This document shows positions 36,238 through 42,980 of a stretch of DNA of 64,000 bases, one piece after another (position 1 is the first letter of the stretch; the number at the start of each line of letters is the position of its first letter). The DNA lies in the NCBI RefSeq assembly GCF_011761985.1, contig NZ_JAASQT010000002.1, positions 682,001 to 746,000 of the forward strand, in the 5' to 3' direction. The position numbers and the translations under genes were made by a program. A model generated the notes under the pieces. That model did no database searches. It saw nothing but the letters and a program-made list of their open reading frames with translations, and was not told where the DNA came from. Source of the stretch: Brevundimonas terrae. Lineage in GTDB: Bacteria; Pseudomonadota; Alphaproteobacteria; Caulobacterales; Caulobacteraceae.

Positions 36238-36422
36238 TTTGCTTCGGCCTTTTTGACTGCGCCGCCTTTTGCGCCGGCAGTGCGGGCCAGAGTGCGGTTT
36301 TGCGAGAACGAACGCTTCTCAGCGGGCACAGAGCCACCGCCCTTGCGGGCAATCTCTACGCGGCGTTCGGGCGACAGGCTGGCAAAGCCGCGCTTGCGAA
36401 TGTTGCTGGTGGTCTGGGTCAT
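36234..36422 (-). CDS. KGG-repeat protein, phage-encoded relative of the host stress protein
   Basis: 62 residues. IRKRGFASLSPERRVEIARKGGGSVPAEKRSFSQNRTLARTAGAKGG follows the host protein at 19513-19755 almost position by position, so the two are clear homologues. KGG proteins are small, hydrophilic and stress-induced. The phage copy lacks the longer C-terminal tail. It overlaps both neighbours by 4 bp. Confidence 0.8.
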   Translation of the reverse strand: MTQTTSNIRKRGFASLSPERRVEIARKGGGSVPAEKRSFSQNRTLARTAGAKGGAVKKAEAK

Positions 36423-36646
36423 GCGGCCACCAGTGCGATTGGGTGGCGGCGGGCCATGACGATGGCGGCTTCGGTGGCGCTGCGGCCCAGAAGCACGAAC
36501 AGGGCGACGTCGCATTCGGTGCGCGTGCGGCCTGTGGCCATGGCGGTTTCGGTCAGATCACCACGGAATGAATGGTGCAGATCTCGAAGGTCTTGAAGTT
36601 GGCGCTCTGTCCATGGACGTGCGCCTTTGTTTGCAAATGCGGGCAT
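36419..36646 (-). CDS. Small phage protein, first gene of the leftward operon
   Basis: 75 residues. ARPWTERQLQDLRDLHHSFRGDLTETAMATGRTRTECDVALFVLLGRS suggests a helix-turn-helix-like or SANT-like DNA-binding fold. GGGGGA lies 4 nt before the ATG at 36646. The promoter-operator region 36672-36731 is directly upstream. Confidence 0.6.
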   Translation of the reverse strand: MPAFANKGARPWTERQLQDLRDLHHSFRGDLTETAMATGRTRTECDVALFVLLGRSATEAAIVMARRHPIALVAA

Positions 36647-36671
36647 TGGTCCCCCGTTCAACGACAAGGGG

Positions 36672-36692
36672 AAGTTCTCATATTCAGAACTT
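36672..36692. promoter_or_regulatory. Operator O1 in the leftward early promoter
   Basis: AAGTTCT-N7-AGAACTT is a perfect dyad. On the minus strand it begins 2-3 bp after a -35-like TTGACTC (36695-36701), so a bound repressor would cover the spacer and -10 region of the promoter for the 15-gene operon that starts at 36646. Confidence 0.75.
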
Positions 36693-36704
36693 TGGAGTCA
36701 ACCT

Positions 36705-36731
36705 ATAAAGTTCTGCTTTTCAGAACTTTAT
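36705..36731. promoter_or_regulatory. Operator O2 upstream of the leftward promoter
   Basis: ATAAAGTTCT-N7-AGAACTTTAT is a perfect 10-bp-arm dyad with the same core and spacing as O1 and O3. It lies 3 bp upstream of the TTGACTC element, fit for cooperative binding with O1. Confidence 0.75.
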
Positions 36732-36804
36732 TGTTGCATCTAGATTCAACACGCAACCAAACTGATAAAACAGGCAGTGGTGACCAGGCTTTGGGGGCAG
36801 CGCC

Positions 36805-37092
36805 CTAGCGTTGCTGATTGCTGTTTTGGGCCTTCGCAATTCCGATAGCTGCGTTTCTGAATTGACGCATCAAAAGGGCGTCTTCTGGCTTCATCAGAAG
36901 TTCGTACATTTCGATGCCAAGCCAATCGGAAATCTCGATTAGAAGGTCGCGATTAAAGCGCTGCCTTCCGTGCCAAATGTTTGACATTCGGGATTTAGTC
37001 CAGCCGAGCTCATTGTTGAGAGCGGCTTGTTTCTTGCCGAAATGCTCCATCCATTCCTGCAAATACCAGTCGCGTTCATCGATTGTGCTCAT
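36805..37092 (-). CDS. XRE-type phage repressor (candidate immunity repressor)
   Basis: 95 residues. The HTH reads YLQEWMEHFGKKQAALNNELGWTKSRMSNIWHGRQRFNRDLLIEISDWLGIEMYELLM, followed by a short helical tail. It is an XRE subtype frequent in alphaproteobacteria. It lies between operator O3 and operators O1/O2 and is divergent from a Cro-like gene, the expected place for the lysogenic repressor. The start is not certain: the frame is open back to 37200, and ATG 37092 has only a weak ribosome-binding site. Confidence 0.75.
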   Translation of the reverse strand: MSTIDERDWYLQEWMEHFGKKQAALNNELGWTKSRMSNIWHGRQRFNRDLLIEISDWLGIEMYELLMKPEDALLMRQFRNAAIGIAKAQNSNQQR

Positions 37093-37160
37093 GCTGGCAT
37101 TAGTGCCTGAACCGTAAGAGTCGTCGTTTCCAAAAAACTGAAATCTCTTCCTTGACTCAT

Positions 37161-37179
37161 AGTTCTGAAAATAAGAACT
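37161..37179. promoter_or_regulatory. Operator O3 in the rightward early promoter
   Basis: AGTTCT-N7-AGAACT lies 2 bp after TTGACTC (37152-37158) on the plus strand and 6 bp before the ATG of the Cro-like gene. The promoter-operator layout mirrors the leftward one, and the N7 spacer sequences are similar (GAAAATA here, GAATATG on the minus strand at O1). Confidence 0.75.
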
Positions 37180-37185
37180 TTGGGT

Positions 37186-37413
37186 ATGGACCTTCAGCAT
37201 TGGCGAAAATCCAAAGGCATTACCTTGGAGCGTATGGCTTCAGGCGTTGGCATTCGTTCGAAAGGACGAATGAGCCGCATCGAGCGTGGCATGGAGAGAT
37301 GCCCAACTGATCTTGCGATCGCCATCGACCGCCTGACATCAGGCGAAGTCCCTGTCGCAGTCCTACGTCCTGATTTGCATGACGTGCGCGTCATCACAGC
37401 ACTGGCTCCCTAG
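37186..37413 (+). CDS. Cro-like helix-turn-helix protein
   Basis: 75 residues. MDLQHWRKSKGITLERMASGVGIRSKGRMSRIERGMERCPTDLAIAIDRLTSGEV is an XRE/YdaS-type HTH. It is divergent from the repressor gene and probably acts as the lytic-side regulator. ATG 37186 is the first ATG; a TTG at 37180 is less likely. It is 2 bp from the next gene. Confidence 0.75.
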   Translation: MDLQHWRKSKGITLERMASGVGIRSKGRMSRIERGMERCPTDLAIAIDRLTSGEVPVAVLRPDLHDVRVITALAP

Positions 37414-37415
37414 CT

Positions 37416-37772
37416 ATGAGTGCGGGGGGTGTTGCGTATTGCGATGATTGCGGGTGGCAGGCGTGCCTAAAGGAAAGCCGCTGTCTAGAAGCGGAGGCCG
37501 AGGCGCAGGGCGTGTCGGCGTCCGACCTCGAGTTGGAACTGTTGCGGTATCCACCAGCGGTCCTGACGGTGCCTGACCTCTCTGCTGACGAGTTGGAAGA
37601 ACTCGCCAGTGCGTTGAAATCTGACAAGTTATCCACAGGCGGCGGTGTCGTGTCGCGCTGTGTCAAAATCGGCGTCCCCCTAACGCCGATGCCTGCCGGA
37701 TCGGGGTCATCAGCCCCCCTCCAGCCCTGTTCCGGCAGGCCCACCATATTCTCGCATGACGGTGATTTTTGA
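37416..37772 (+). CDS. Phage protein of unknown function with N-terminal CDDC motif
   Basis: 118 residues. The N-terminus (GVAYCDDCGWQACLKESRCLEAEAEAQG) has a Cys pair and two more cysteines, possibly zinc-binding. It is followed by an acidic helical part (LSADELEELASALKSDKL). The last 35 residues look non-conserved, so the true end may be degenerate. It starts 2 bp after the Cro-like gene. Confidence 0.5.
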   Translation: MSAGGVAYCDDCGWQACLKESRCLEAEAEAQGVSASDLELELLRYPPAVLTVPDLSADELEELASALKSDKLSTGGGVVSRCVKIGVPLTPMPAGSGSSAPLQPCSGRPTIFSHDGDF

Positions 37773-38136
37773 TCTCCGCCATGCATGACCTGATCCGCCG
37801 ACTGCTGAGGCAGCTTGCGCTGGACCGCGAGCGTGGTTGCGCCGCGCAGGGATGAACCCTGCATCCGCCCTACATCGGGATACGAGCCAGCGGGGCAAGC
37901 CCCCTGATGCTGTTTGTCGTCCGGCCCCATTCGTCGGGGTGACACAGATTTCGCCAGTCGGCTGACAGCCGCCTGCGCCGCTCTCTCTACGCCCAAAGCG
38001 CTGACTATTTCCGTGCGGATCGCCACGGTCATCGGGATGCCTTTTGCCAACGCTGGGCCGTAATGCGCCACAGCGAATGCCTTTGTGCGGCCCAAGACCG
38101 AACGGCGTCACGCGGATTCGAAGATAGAGAATCCAC
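37773..38136. other. 364-bp stretch without a confident gene
   Basis: Several frames stay open but none has a good start. One plus-strand frame (about 37940-38118) translates to a plausible Arg/His-rich protein segment (RRSLYAQSADYFRADRHGHRDAF). It lacks a start codon and continues upstream across an in-frame TGA, so it may be a gene remnant. A 24-residue plus frame at 37781 (MHDLIRRLLRQLALDRERG) is also possible. A long minus-strand frame covers the region but also runs antisense to the preceding gene. Confidence 0.35.
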
Positions 38137-38565
38137 TTGAACATTCGACAACACGCCTATCTGGCGCGCGCCCTGCAGGATGCCTGCGGGGGCGCAGACC
38201 GTTGTGTGACCCTGTTGGAGGAGACGCCCTTTGCCATGGGGCGAACGGCCATGTACGGGTGCCGATCATCCGAGGGCGGCAAGACGATGCCGATCGGGGC
38301 ACTGCACCTGCTGGAGCTGGAGTGCGCAAAACCGATCTATAGTCAGGCTCTGGTCAATGCCGGTCCCGCCCCCAGCGAAGCCGAATGCGCGATCAGCGAG
38401 GCGTGCGAGGCGTCGGAGACAATGGCGCGGGCGCAGTCCATGATCCGCAAGGCGGGCGCGGATGGCTTTTATGACGAGAATGAAAAGCGCGAGATCGAAC
38501 CCGAATTACAAAGGGTCGAAGCCCATGTGCGCAGCATCCGAGCGGGCATGGAGGGCGCGAAGTGA
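38137..38565 (+). CDS. CII-like phage regulatory protein (putative)
   Basis: 142 residues. The segment RQHAYLARALQDACGGADRCVTLLEE, then MPIGALHLLELECAKPIYSQAL, resembles the HTH part of phage CII/regulator proteins in alphaproteobacterial prophages. The C-terminal half is a helical tail (EIEPELQRVEAHVRSIRAGM). The start is TTG 38137, forced because an in-frame TAG lies just upstream. It overlaps the Rep-like gene by 4 bp. Confidence 0.55.
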   Translation: MNIRQHAYLARALQDACGGADRCVTLLEETPFAMGRTAMYGCRSSEGGKTMPIGALHLLELECAKPIYSQALVNAGPAPSEAECAISEACEASETMARAQSMIRKAGADGFYDENEKREIEPELQRVEAHVRSIRAGMEGAK

Positions 38566-39245
38566 GCATTGCCCCCGCCCAGACCTTCAAGACCCCCGAA
38601 CATCGCCGCACATATCAGCGGGTCCGCCGTGAAAGCCGCTGGGCCGGTAGCGAGCGGTGGCAGTCCATCAGCCTCGAGCATGGCAAGGACATGCTGCTGG
38701 CGTTGACTGTCTATCGCGAGAAGCTGCGCCAGCCCGGCCAACGCTGGGGCGCGAAAGGCACCATATCGTCCGGTGCGGTCGAGATGTATCGACTGATGAT
38801 CAATATGGCGGTGCGCGGGCGCGGGCGACTGGAGCCGAGCGTAGGGTGGCTGGCCGAGAAGTTGAACGTACCGGCCAAGGTCATCCATGCGTGGAAGAGC
38901 CAGCTGAAGGAGCATGGCTTCCTGCGATGGCAGCGGCGCTATGTTGAAAGCGGTCTGAGGGGGCGGCGTGGCCCGCAGGTCAAACAGATCTCGAACGCCT
39001 ATGCCCTGCTGACGCCGACCAAGGCGTGGGAGGGCATCAGCAAGATCATCCGCAGACGCCCGAAAGCGGCGCGTGGAGCGGCATCATCCGTTTGTGGGGC
39101 GCTGCCCATGACCGCCAAGGCGCAGCGGCTGGAGGCCCAGCAAAAGGCGGGCAGGGCGGCCATGCTGGAACAGTTCGATACGCTCGGCACCCTGATCGCA
39201 CTGGATAGCGCTGAAAACGACCCGTCCGGTCTGGAAGGAACGTGA
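38562..39245 (+). CDS. Winged-helix DNA-binding protein, possible phage replication initiator
   Basis: 227 residues, GTG start overlapping the upstream stop (GTGA). A central part reads ISSGAVEMYRLMINMAVRGRGRLEPSVGWLAEKLNVPAKVIHAWKSQLKEHGFLRWQRRY, a winged-helix/HTH as in Rep-type proteins. It is very basic overall. Two hairpin-forming repeats lie 47 bp after its stop codon and could be its binding sites. No P2 gpA (rolling-circle nuclease) homologue was seen, so replication may rely on this gene. Confidence 0.6.
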   Translation: MSIAPAQTFKTPEHRRTYQRVRRESRWAGSERWQSISLEHGKDMLLALTVYREKLRQPGQRWGAKGTISSGAVEMYRLMINMAVRGRGRLEPSVGWLAEKLNVPAKVIHAWKSQLKEHGFLRWQRRYVESGLRGRRGPQVKQISNAYALLTPTKAWEGISKIIRRRPKAARGAASSVCGALPMTAKAQRLEAQQKAGRAAMLEQFDTLGTLIALDSAENDPSGLEGT

Positions 39246-39291
39246 ATCACCTGAGGGTCGAGAATCCATCCTGATATCTATTATCTAATGC

Positions 39292-39352
39292 GTCTCGCTG
39301 GTCGCGAGACCACTTTGATACCAGATAGAAGGCGTCGTCCTGGTCGGACGAC
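39292..39352. repeat. Two hairpin repeats with covarying stems
   Basis: Unit 1 at 39292-39310 is GTCTCGC-TGGTC-GCGAGAC and unit 2 at 39334-39352 is GTCGTCC-TGGTC-GGACGAC; each is followed by CACTT. The period is 42 bp. Four stem bases differ between the units but stay complementary, while loop and flanks are identical. TGGTC can also pair with GACCA in each unit, giving an alternative hairpin. They are possible origin iterons or a structured RNA. Confidence 0.7.
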
Positions 39353-39409
39353 CACTTAAATCCCCGATCGATGATGCAGACGGGGTGTTTCCAACAGAAA
39401 CCGCAGGGC

Positions 39410-39428
39410 GGACAGGCTCCGCCTGTCC
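39410..39428. repeat. Third hairpin of the same geometry
   Basis: GGACAGG-CTCCG-CCTGTCC has a 7-bp perfect stem and 5-nt loop, like the two hairpins 60-120 bp to the left but with a different loop. No T-run follows, so it is probably not a terminator. Confidence 0.5.
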
Positions 39429-39470
39429 TTTGACGCCCACAGGCTGCCGCGCGAAGCACGGCGGCCGTTT

Positions 39471-39659
39471 GTGTATGGGGCCAGCGTGGCTGGCTCTGCG
39501 AAGGGTGAGGGGTTTCGATTTTCGCGCGCGTGGGGGCGGGCCGAGCGTGTGAAGCTGGCGATACAATCGCTTGGCTTAGACGTGACGGGCCATAGGTACC
39601 GTTATGTCTGGGTCAAATGGAGGGACGGGCGCGCGGGCGGGGCGGGCGCAAAAGCTTGA
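39471..39659 (+). CDS. Possible small phage protein
   Basis: 62 residues from a GTG start. The middle (RAERVKLAIQSLGLDVTGHRYRYVWVKWRDG) looks protein-like, while both ends are Gly/Ala-rich. There is no recognised domain and no strong ribosome-binding site. It may be spurious. Confidence 0.35.
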   Translation: MYGASVAGSAKGEGFRFSRAWGRAERVKLAIQSLGLDVTGHRYRYVWVKWRDGRAGGAGAKA

Positions 39660-39721
39660 CCATATTGAAATGCGACCAAAACAAGGCCATTGGGAACTAT
39701 CGTTCGCATCGGAGATCTTGG

Positions 39722-40423
39722 ATGGAAACCCTCGGCGGAATTCTGCTGTTCGCGGCTATGGCTGCATCTGTGTTGGGCGTTCTCAACCTCATCAAGCCAC
39801 AAGCTTGGATGAAAATTAAGAAGCGCCGCTATGGGGCGCTCATGATCCTTGGGTCTTTATTTGCCACTGGTCTGGGCGGATCAATGCTGCCAGTACCTGA
39901 AGACAGCGCCGTTAAGGCCGTGGCCGACCAGACAGACACCAACCCAATTGTTCGCGACGGCGTGACGCAGGAAGAGTTCGAAGTGATTTGGACGAGCGTC
40001 AAAAACTACATGGCTAGATGTGATGGTCCGCTGACTGCGGCAGGAACGGCACTAGAAAGCGGTGATGTTTACGCCGCCTACGGCCCGACGAAGTCGGCAG
40101 CTGAGGCATGCGAGGCCGCTTGGTTAGACATGGGGAAAATTAGGATTCCCAAAAGCGCCAAAGGGGATGCCAAAACGGCTCTTAAAGACGCGTTGGATAC
40201 CTGCAACACAGCAATTTATCTAAAACGCGAAGCCTTGAAACAGCTTCAAACGGTGCTCGATGGAGATGTGCGCCCATCCATCATGGAAGATACTAAAGAC
40301 AAGCTGGAAAGAGGTGGCGGGCTATCGACAAAATGCACCTTTGATTTCCTTGCTGCTGCAACACAATCCAAACTGATGCTGCCTGAATTGCAGGAAGCCT
40401 TTGATCAAGCAAAAGAGAAATAA
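39722..40423 (+). CDS. Predicted membrane protein of unknown function (accessory/moron gene)
   Basis: 233 residues. Two hydrophobic segments occur near the N-terminus (LGGILLFAAMAASVLGVLNLI and ALMILGSLFATGLGGSML). A soluble helical domain of about 170 residues follows, with four cysteines (MARCDGP, AAEACEAAW, DTCNTA, STKCTF). GGAGA lies 7 nt before the ATG. Codon use is AT-richer than the surrounding phage genes, suggesting separate acquisition. The location beside HicAB, outside core modules, fits a lysogenic-conversion or exclusion gene, which is speculative. Confidence 0.65.
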   Translation: METLGGILLFAAMAASVLGVLNLIKPQAWMKIKKRRYGALMILGSLFATGLGGSMLPVPEDSAVKAVADQTDTNPIVRDGVTQEEFEVIWTSVKNYMARCDGPLTAAGTALESGDVYAAYGPTKSAAEACEAAWLDMGKIRIPKSAKGDAKTALKDALDTCNTAIYLKREALKQLQTVLDGDVRPSIMEDTKDKLERGGGLSTKCTFDFLAAATQSKLMLPELQEAFDQAKEK

Positions 40424-40465
40424 ACACATTTAAGTGTGTACTGCGCTTGTGTAGATGATCTGCCG

Positions 40466-40483
40466 TGTGTATATAAATACACA
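40466..40483. promoter_or_regulatory. Palindromic operator of hicAB
   Basis: TGTGTAT-ATAA-ATACACA is a perfect inverted repeat ending 13 bp before the hicA start codon, with further TGTGTA-like half sites at about 40435 and 40450. HicB antitoxins with RHH domains bind such sites; the binding is inferred. Confidence 0.65.
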
Positions 40484-40496
40484 TGAGGAGGCGGCG

Positions 40497-40685
40497 ATGG
40501 AGCTGGAAACAAACTCTCGGAAGCTTTTGAGGGTTCTGAAGGAGGCGGGTTTCGAAGAGGTGAGCAAACGAGGCTCGCATCTGAAACTTCGGAAAGGCGA
40601 TCTAACAGTGATCCTGCCCCATCCGAAAAAAGACCTGCCCCTCGGGACCGTCAAAAGCATCTACCAGATGGCCGGACTTTTATAG
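40497..40685 (+). CDS. hicA: HicA-type mRNA interferase toxin
   Basis: 62 residues with the HicA double-stranded-RNA-binding fold: NSRKLLRVLKEAGFEEVSKRGSHLKLRKG, containing the catalytic His, then VILPHPKKDLPLGTVKSIYQMAGL. GAGGAGG lies 5 nt before the ATG at 40497. It cleaves mRNA when not bound by HicB. It is followed by hicB. Confidence 0.9.
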   Translation: MELETNSRKLLRVLKEAGFEEVSKRGSHLKLRKGDLTVILPHPKKDLPLGTVKSIYQMAGLL

Positions 40686-40728
40686 TCCGGCCCACATCCA
40701 TCGCCGCATCAATGCCAAGGAGGGCCGT

Positions 40729-41124
40729 ATGCGATATTTTACAGCCATTGTTCATCAGGACGCCGATAGCGCGTTTGGTTTGACGTTCCCCGATCTGCCC
40801 GGCTGCTTTGCTGGAGCTGATAGCTGGGACGGTATTCCGGCTGCTGCCAACGAGGCGCTCGATCTGTGGTTTGAGGATCAACCTGATGTTGAGCCATCAT
40901 CATTGGATGCGCTTCGCCAGATGCCCGCCGTTCAGCAGGCTTTGTCTGAAGGAGCCAGCCTGATAACGCTGCCCTATATTCCGGCAGACACCGCCATCGA
41001 ACGTATCAATGTGACGATGGAACGCGGGCTGCTGCGTTCGATCGACGAAACCGCCAAGGCGCGGGGCATGACCCGTTCCGGTTTTCTGGCCGCTGCTGCC
41101 CGTCACGAACTGGTCGGGGCGTAG
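40729..41124 (+). CDS. hicB: HicB-type antitoxin
   Basis: 131 residues. The N-terminal HicB fold is YFTAIVHQDADSAFGLTFPDLPGCFAGADSWDGIPAAANEALDLW. The C-terminal ribbon-helix-helix is INVTMERGLLRSIDETAKARGMTRSGFLAAAARHEL. It neutralises HicA and represses the operon. The start is 44 bp after the hicA stop, with AGGAGG nearby. Confidence 0.9.
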   Translation: MRYFTAIVHQDADSAFGLTFPDLPGCFAGADSWDGIPAAANEALDLWFEDQPDVEPSSLDALRQMPAVQQALSEGASLITLPYIPADTAIERINVTMERGLLRSIDETAKARGMTRSGFLAAAARHELVGA

Positions 41125-41129
41125 GGTCT

Positions 41130-41489
41130 TTAACCCGCCGGTGACGCTAGGGCGGTGCGGTTTGTGCGCGGCTGTGCGATGGGCAAGTTGATGCGCGGGT
41201 TCGGTCGGGCGGATGGCACGATGGTCCGCTCGATTGTCAGTGCGGCGACGAAGGTGTGACCGCAGACGTCGTCACCCTCTACATTGGTGCATTGAAAGCG
41301 CAATTCCCTGAAAAGGGGTGTGATGGTGCGCGTTGTACGAGTCGTTGCAACGGCACCACAATGGGGACAAATCTGCTTAAGAGTGCTGCCGCCCTGGTGT
41401 CTACGATTGGCATTTGCGCCGCCAAAACGGGTGTCGTTTTCCATATCATTCCCCGACTTTGCCCCGGTTGTATTTTTATCATATTTCAT
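41130..41489 (-). CDS. ogr: Ogr/Delta-like late gene activator
   Basis: 119 residues. Zinc-finger region ICPHCGAVATTRTTRTITPLFRELRFQCTNVEGDDVCGHTFVAALTIERTIVPSARPNP contains CxxC and Cx4C ligands in the Ogr/Delta pattern. Ogr activates P2 late promoters by contacting RNA polymerase alpha. It lies beside gene D, as in P2. The first 35 residues are an extra N-terminal stretch; an ATG at 41444 is an alternative start. The three identical 26-bp dyads upstream of late genes are its likely targets. Confidence 0.85.
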   Translation of the reverse strand: MKYDKNTTGAKSGNDMENDTRFGGANANRRHQGGSTLKQICPHCGAVATTRTTRTITPLFRELRFQCTNVEGDDVCGHTFVAALTIERTIVPSARPNPRINLPIAQPRTNRTALASPAG

Positions 41490-41521
41490 AGGTGCTTACC
41501 TCTGTTTCTTTGGGGGATTGT

Positions 41522-42565
41522 TCAGGTGTTCGCATTGCGTTGCGTATTTGCCGAACCGCCGAGTTCCATCTGAATGACGGTGCCCAAGCCTGAACTGTTG
41601 AGGGTGTGACGGGCTTCATCCACCAGCCAACTGGCCGCATCGATTTCGGGCTTGAAGCCGGTGACCGCCACGGTCTTTTCCGGAAAGATATCGGGGCGTC
41701 CTTGGGCGAGGGTCAGAGAGAATTTTGCCGCGCCACGCTCCAGCCGTTTGTATTCTGCATCGGCGGCACGGCGGGCGTTCGCTTCGCTGGCATAGGTGCG
41801 AGCCAGTTTCTTGGCGTTGTCGTCATCTCCGACCACCACCTTTCTGCGCTGGCCGCCGGCACGGTCATGCCATTCGGCGATGACACCGGAATAGGATCCG
41901 CGCTCTGCAGACTCCCAAGTGTGGCGGTCGCCATCTCTGCGGGTGATTGTGGCCAGCCCCAGTGGTTCACCCCCGGGGCTTTCACCGGCACCACAAGCCA
42001 TGAAGATCAGTGCGCCGGCCTTAACGGTGGCCACCGCATCGTGGGTGCGGCCCAGACGGGCTATCAGGGCCGCGTCGGATTCATTGCTCTGGGCCAGATG
42101 GGCGATATCGACCGCGGCCTTGTCATCGGAGCATTTGAGCTGAAGGCCGTTTCGACCGGCCAGATCGTTGAGGATCGCGCCAAGTGTCGTCTGCGTCCAC
42201 GACTGGATGCGGCGCTGGCGAAAGGCGCGTGTCAGATCGGCCGATCGGGCGCGGATGGTCAGGGTGTCGGGTGTGCCGGCGTGTGTGAGCTGGTCCACCT
42301 TGAACCGGCCCTTGTCGATCAGTTGTGGCGGATTGGCTGTGCCAAGGTCTTTCCAGCCCAGTGAAACCGCGATGATGACACCGGGACGCGGGACGACCAG
42401 TTGGCCATCATGGTCGGACAGGACCAGTGACAGCTCGTCAGCATCGGTGCCGCGTTTTTCGGTCAGATCGAGAATGATCAGGCGCGGGCGCAGGGTGTCG
42501 GCGATATCGACACCATCAACTGTGATCGACCATGCGGCCTGACGGTGAACATACTGGCTGGTCAT
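41522..42565 (-). CDS. Phage late control protein D / tail hub (P2 gpD-like)
   Basis: 347 residues of the gpD family, which forms the tail-tip hub. The N-terminus is WSITVDGVDIADTLRPRLIILDLTEKRGTDADELSLVLSDHDG and the C-terminus contains GFKPEIDAASWLVDEARHTLNSSGL. The ATGA overlap with gpU couples translation. Last of the tail operon before ogr. Confidence 0.9.
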   Translation of the reverse strand: MTSQYVHRQAAWSITVDGVDIADTLRPRLIILDLTEKRGTDADELSLVLSDHDGQLVVPRPGVIIAVSLGWKDLGTANPPQLIDKGRFKVDQLTHAGTPDTLTIRARSADLTRAFRQRRIQSWTQTTLGAILNDLAGRNGLQLKCSDDKAAVDIAHLAQSNESDAALIARLGRTHDAVATVKAGALIFMACGAGESPGGEPLGLATITRRDGDRHTWESAERGSYSGVIAEWHDRAGGQRRKVVVGDDDNAKKLARTYASEANARRAADAEYKRLERGAAKFSLTLAQGRPDIFPEKTVAVTGFKPEIDAASWLVDEARHTLNSSGLGTVIQMELGGSANTQRNANT

Positions 42566-42978
42566 GTGGCGGCCACCTGTTCCGGTTCTTCAGGCAGCGG
42601 GTCATCCATACGTTTGAGCGACAAGGTGAAGTCGCTGATACGCGAACGGCCATTGTCCATGATCGAGCGCTGGGTTTCGTCCAGCGACGTAATGGCGTAG
42701 GCCCCGTAGATGTGGCCCGAGCCATCGACCAGCGGGAAGGCCTCGCCGGTGTCAGCCATGGTGCGTAGGTCATCCAGACTGTCGGCCTTGCCGAAAGCCA
42801 CAGGGGCCAGCATGCCGGTCAGGGTGATGTCATCGTCACCGGCACCGGCGAACTGGCCAGCAGGGCGTGCGCCGACGCGATCGCTGGTCGGGTGACGCCA
42901 CGATGACCGGCGTTGAAGCTGGTTATAGGTGAGGGTGGGCAGGTCGAAAACGAACATGCCAAGCGTCATCAGGGCCAT
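42562..42978 (-). CDS. Phage tail protein gpU-like
   Basis: 138 residues. MTLGMFVFDLPTLTYNQLQRRSSWRHPTSDRVG matches the gpU start, with GYAYGEA-like functional region ETQRSIMDNGRSRISDFTLSLKRMDD. It takes part in tail completion between tape measure and hub genes. The start may be 42978 or 42969. Confidence 0.9.
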   Translation of the reverse strand: MALMTLGMFVFDLPTLTYNQLQRRSSWRHPTSDRVGARPAGQFAGAGDDDITLTGMLAPVAFGKADSLDDLRTMADTGEAFPLVDGSGHIYGAYAITSLDETQRSIMDNGRSRISDFTLSLKRMDDPLPEEPEQVAAT

Positions 42979-42980
42979 GA

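Noticed and set aside
37394..38095. 233-codon minus-strand frame
   Set aside because: It covers the end of the Cro-like gene and the CDDC gene in antisense. The first 50 residues look plausible, but the rest is low-complexity Ser/Arg and no ribosome-binding site was found.
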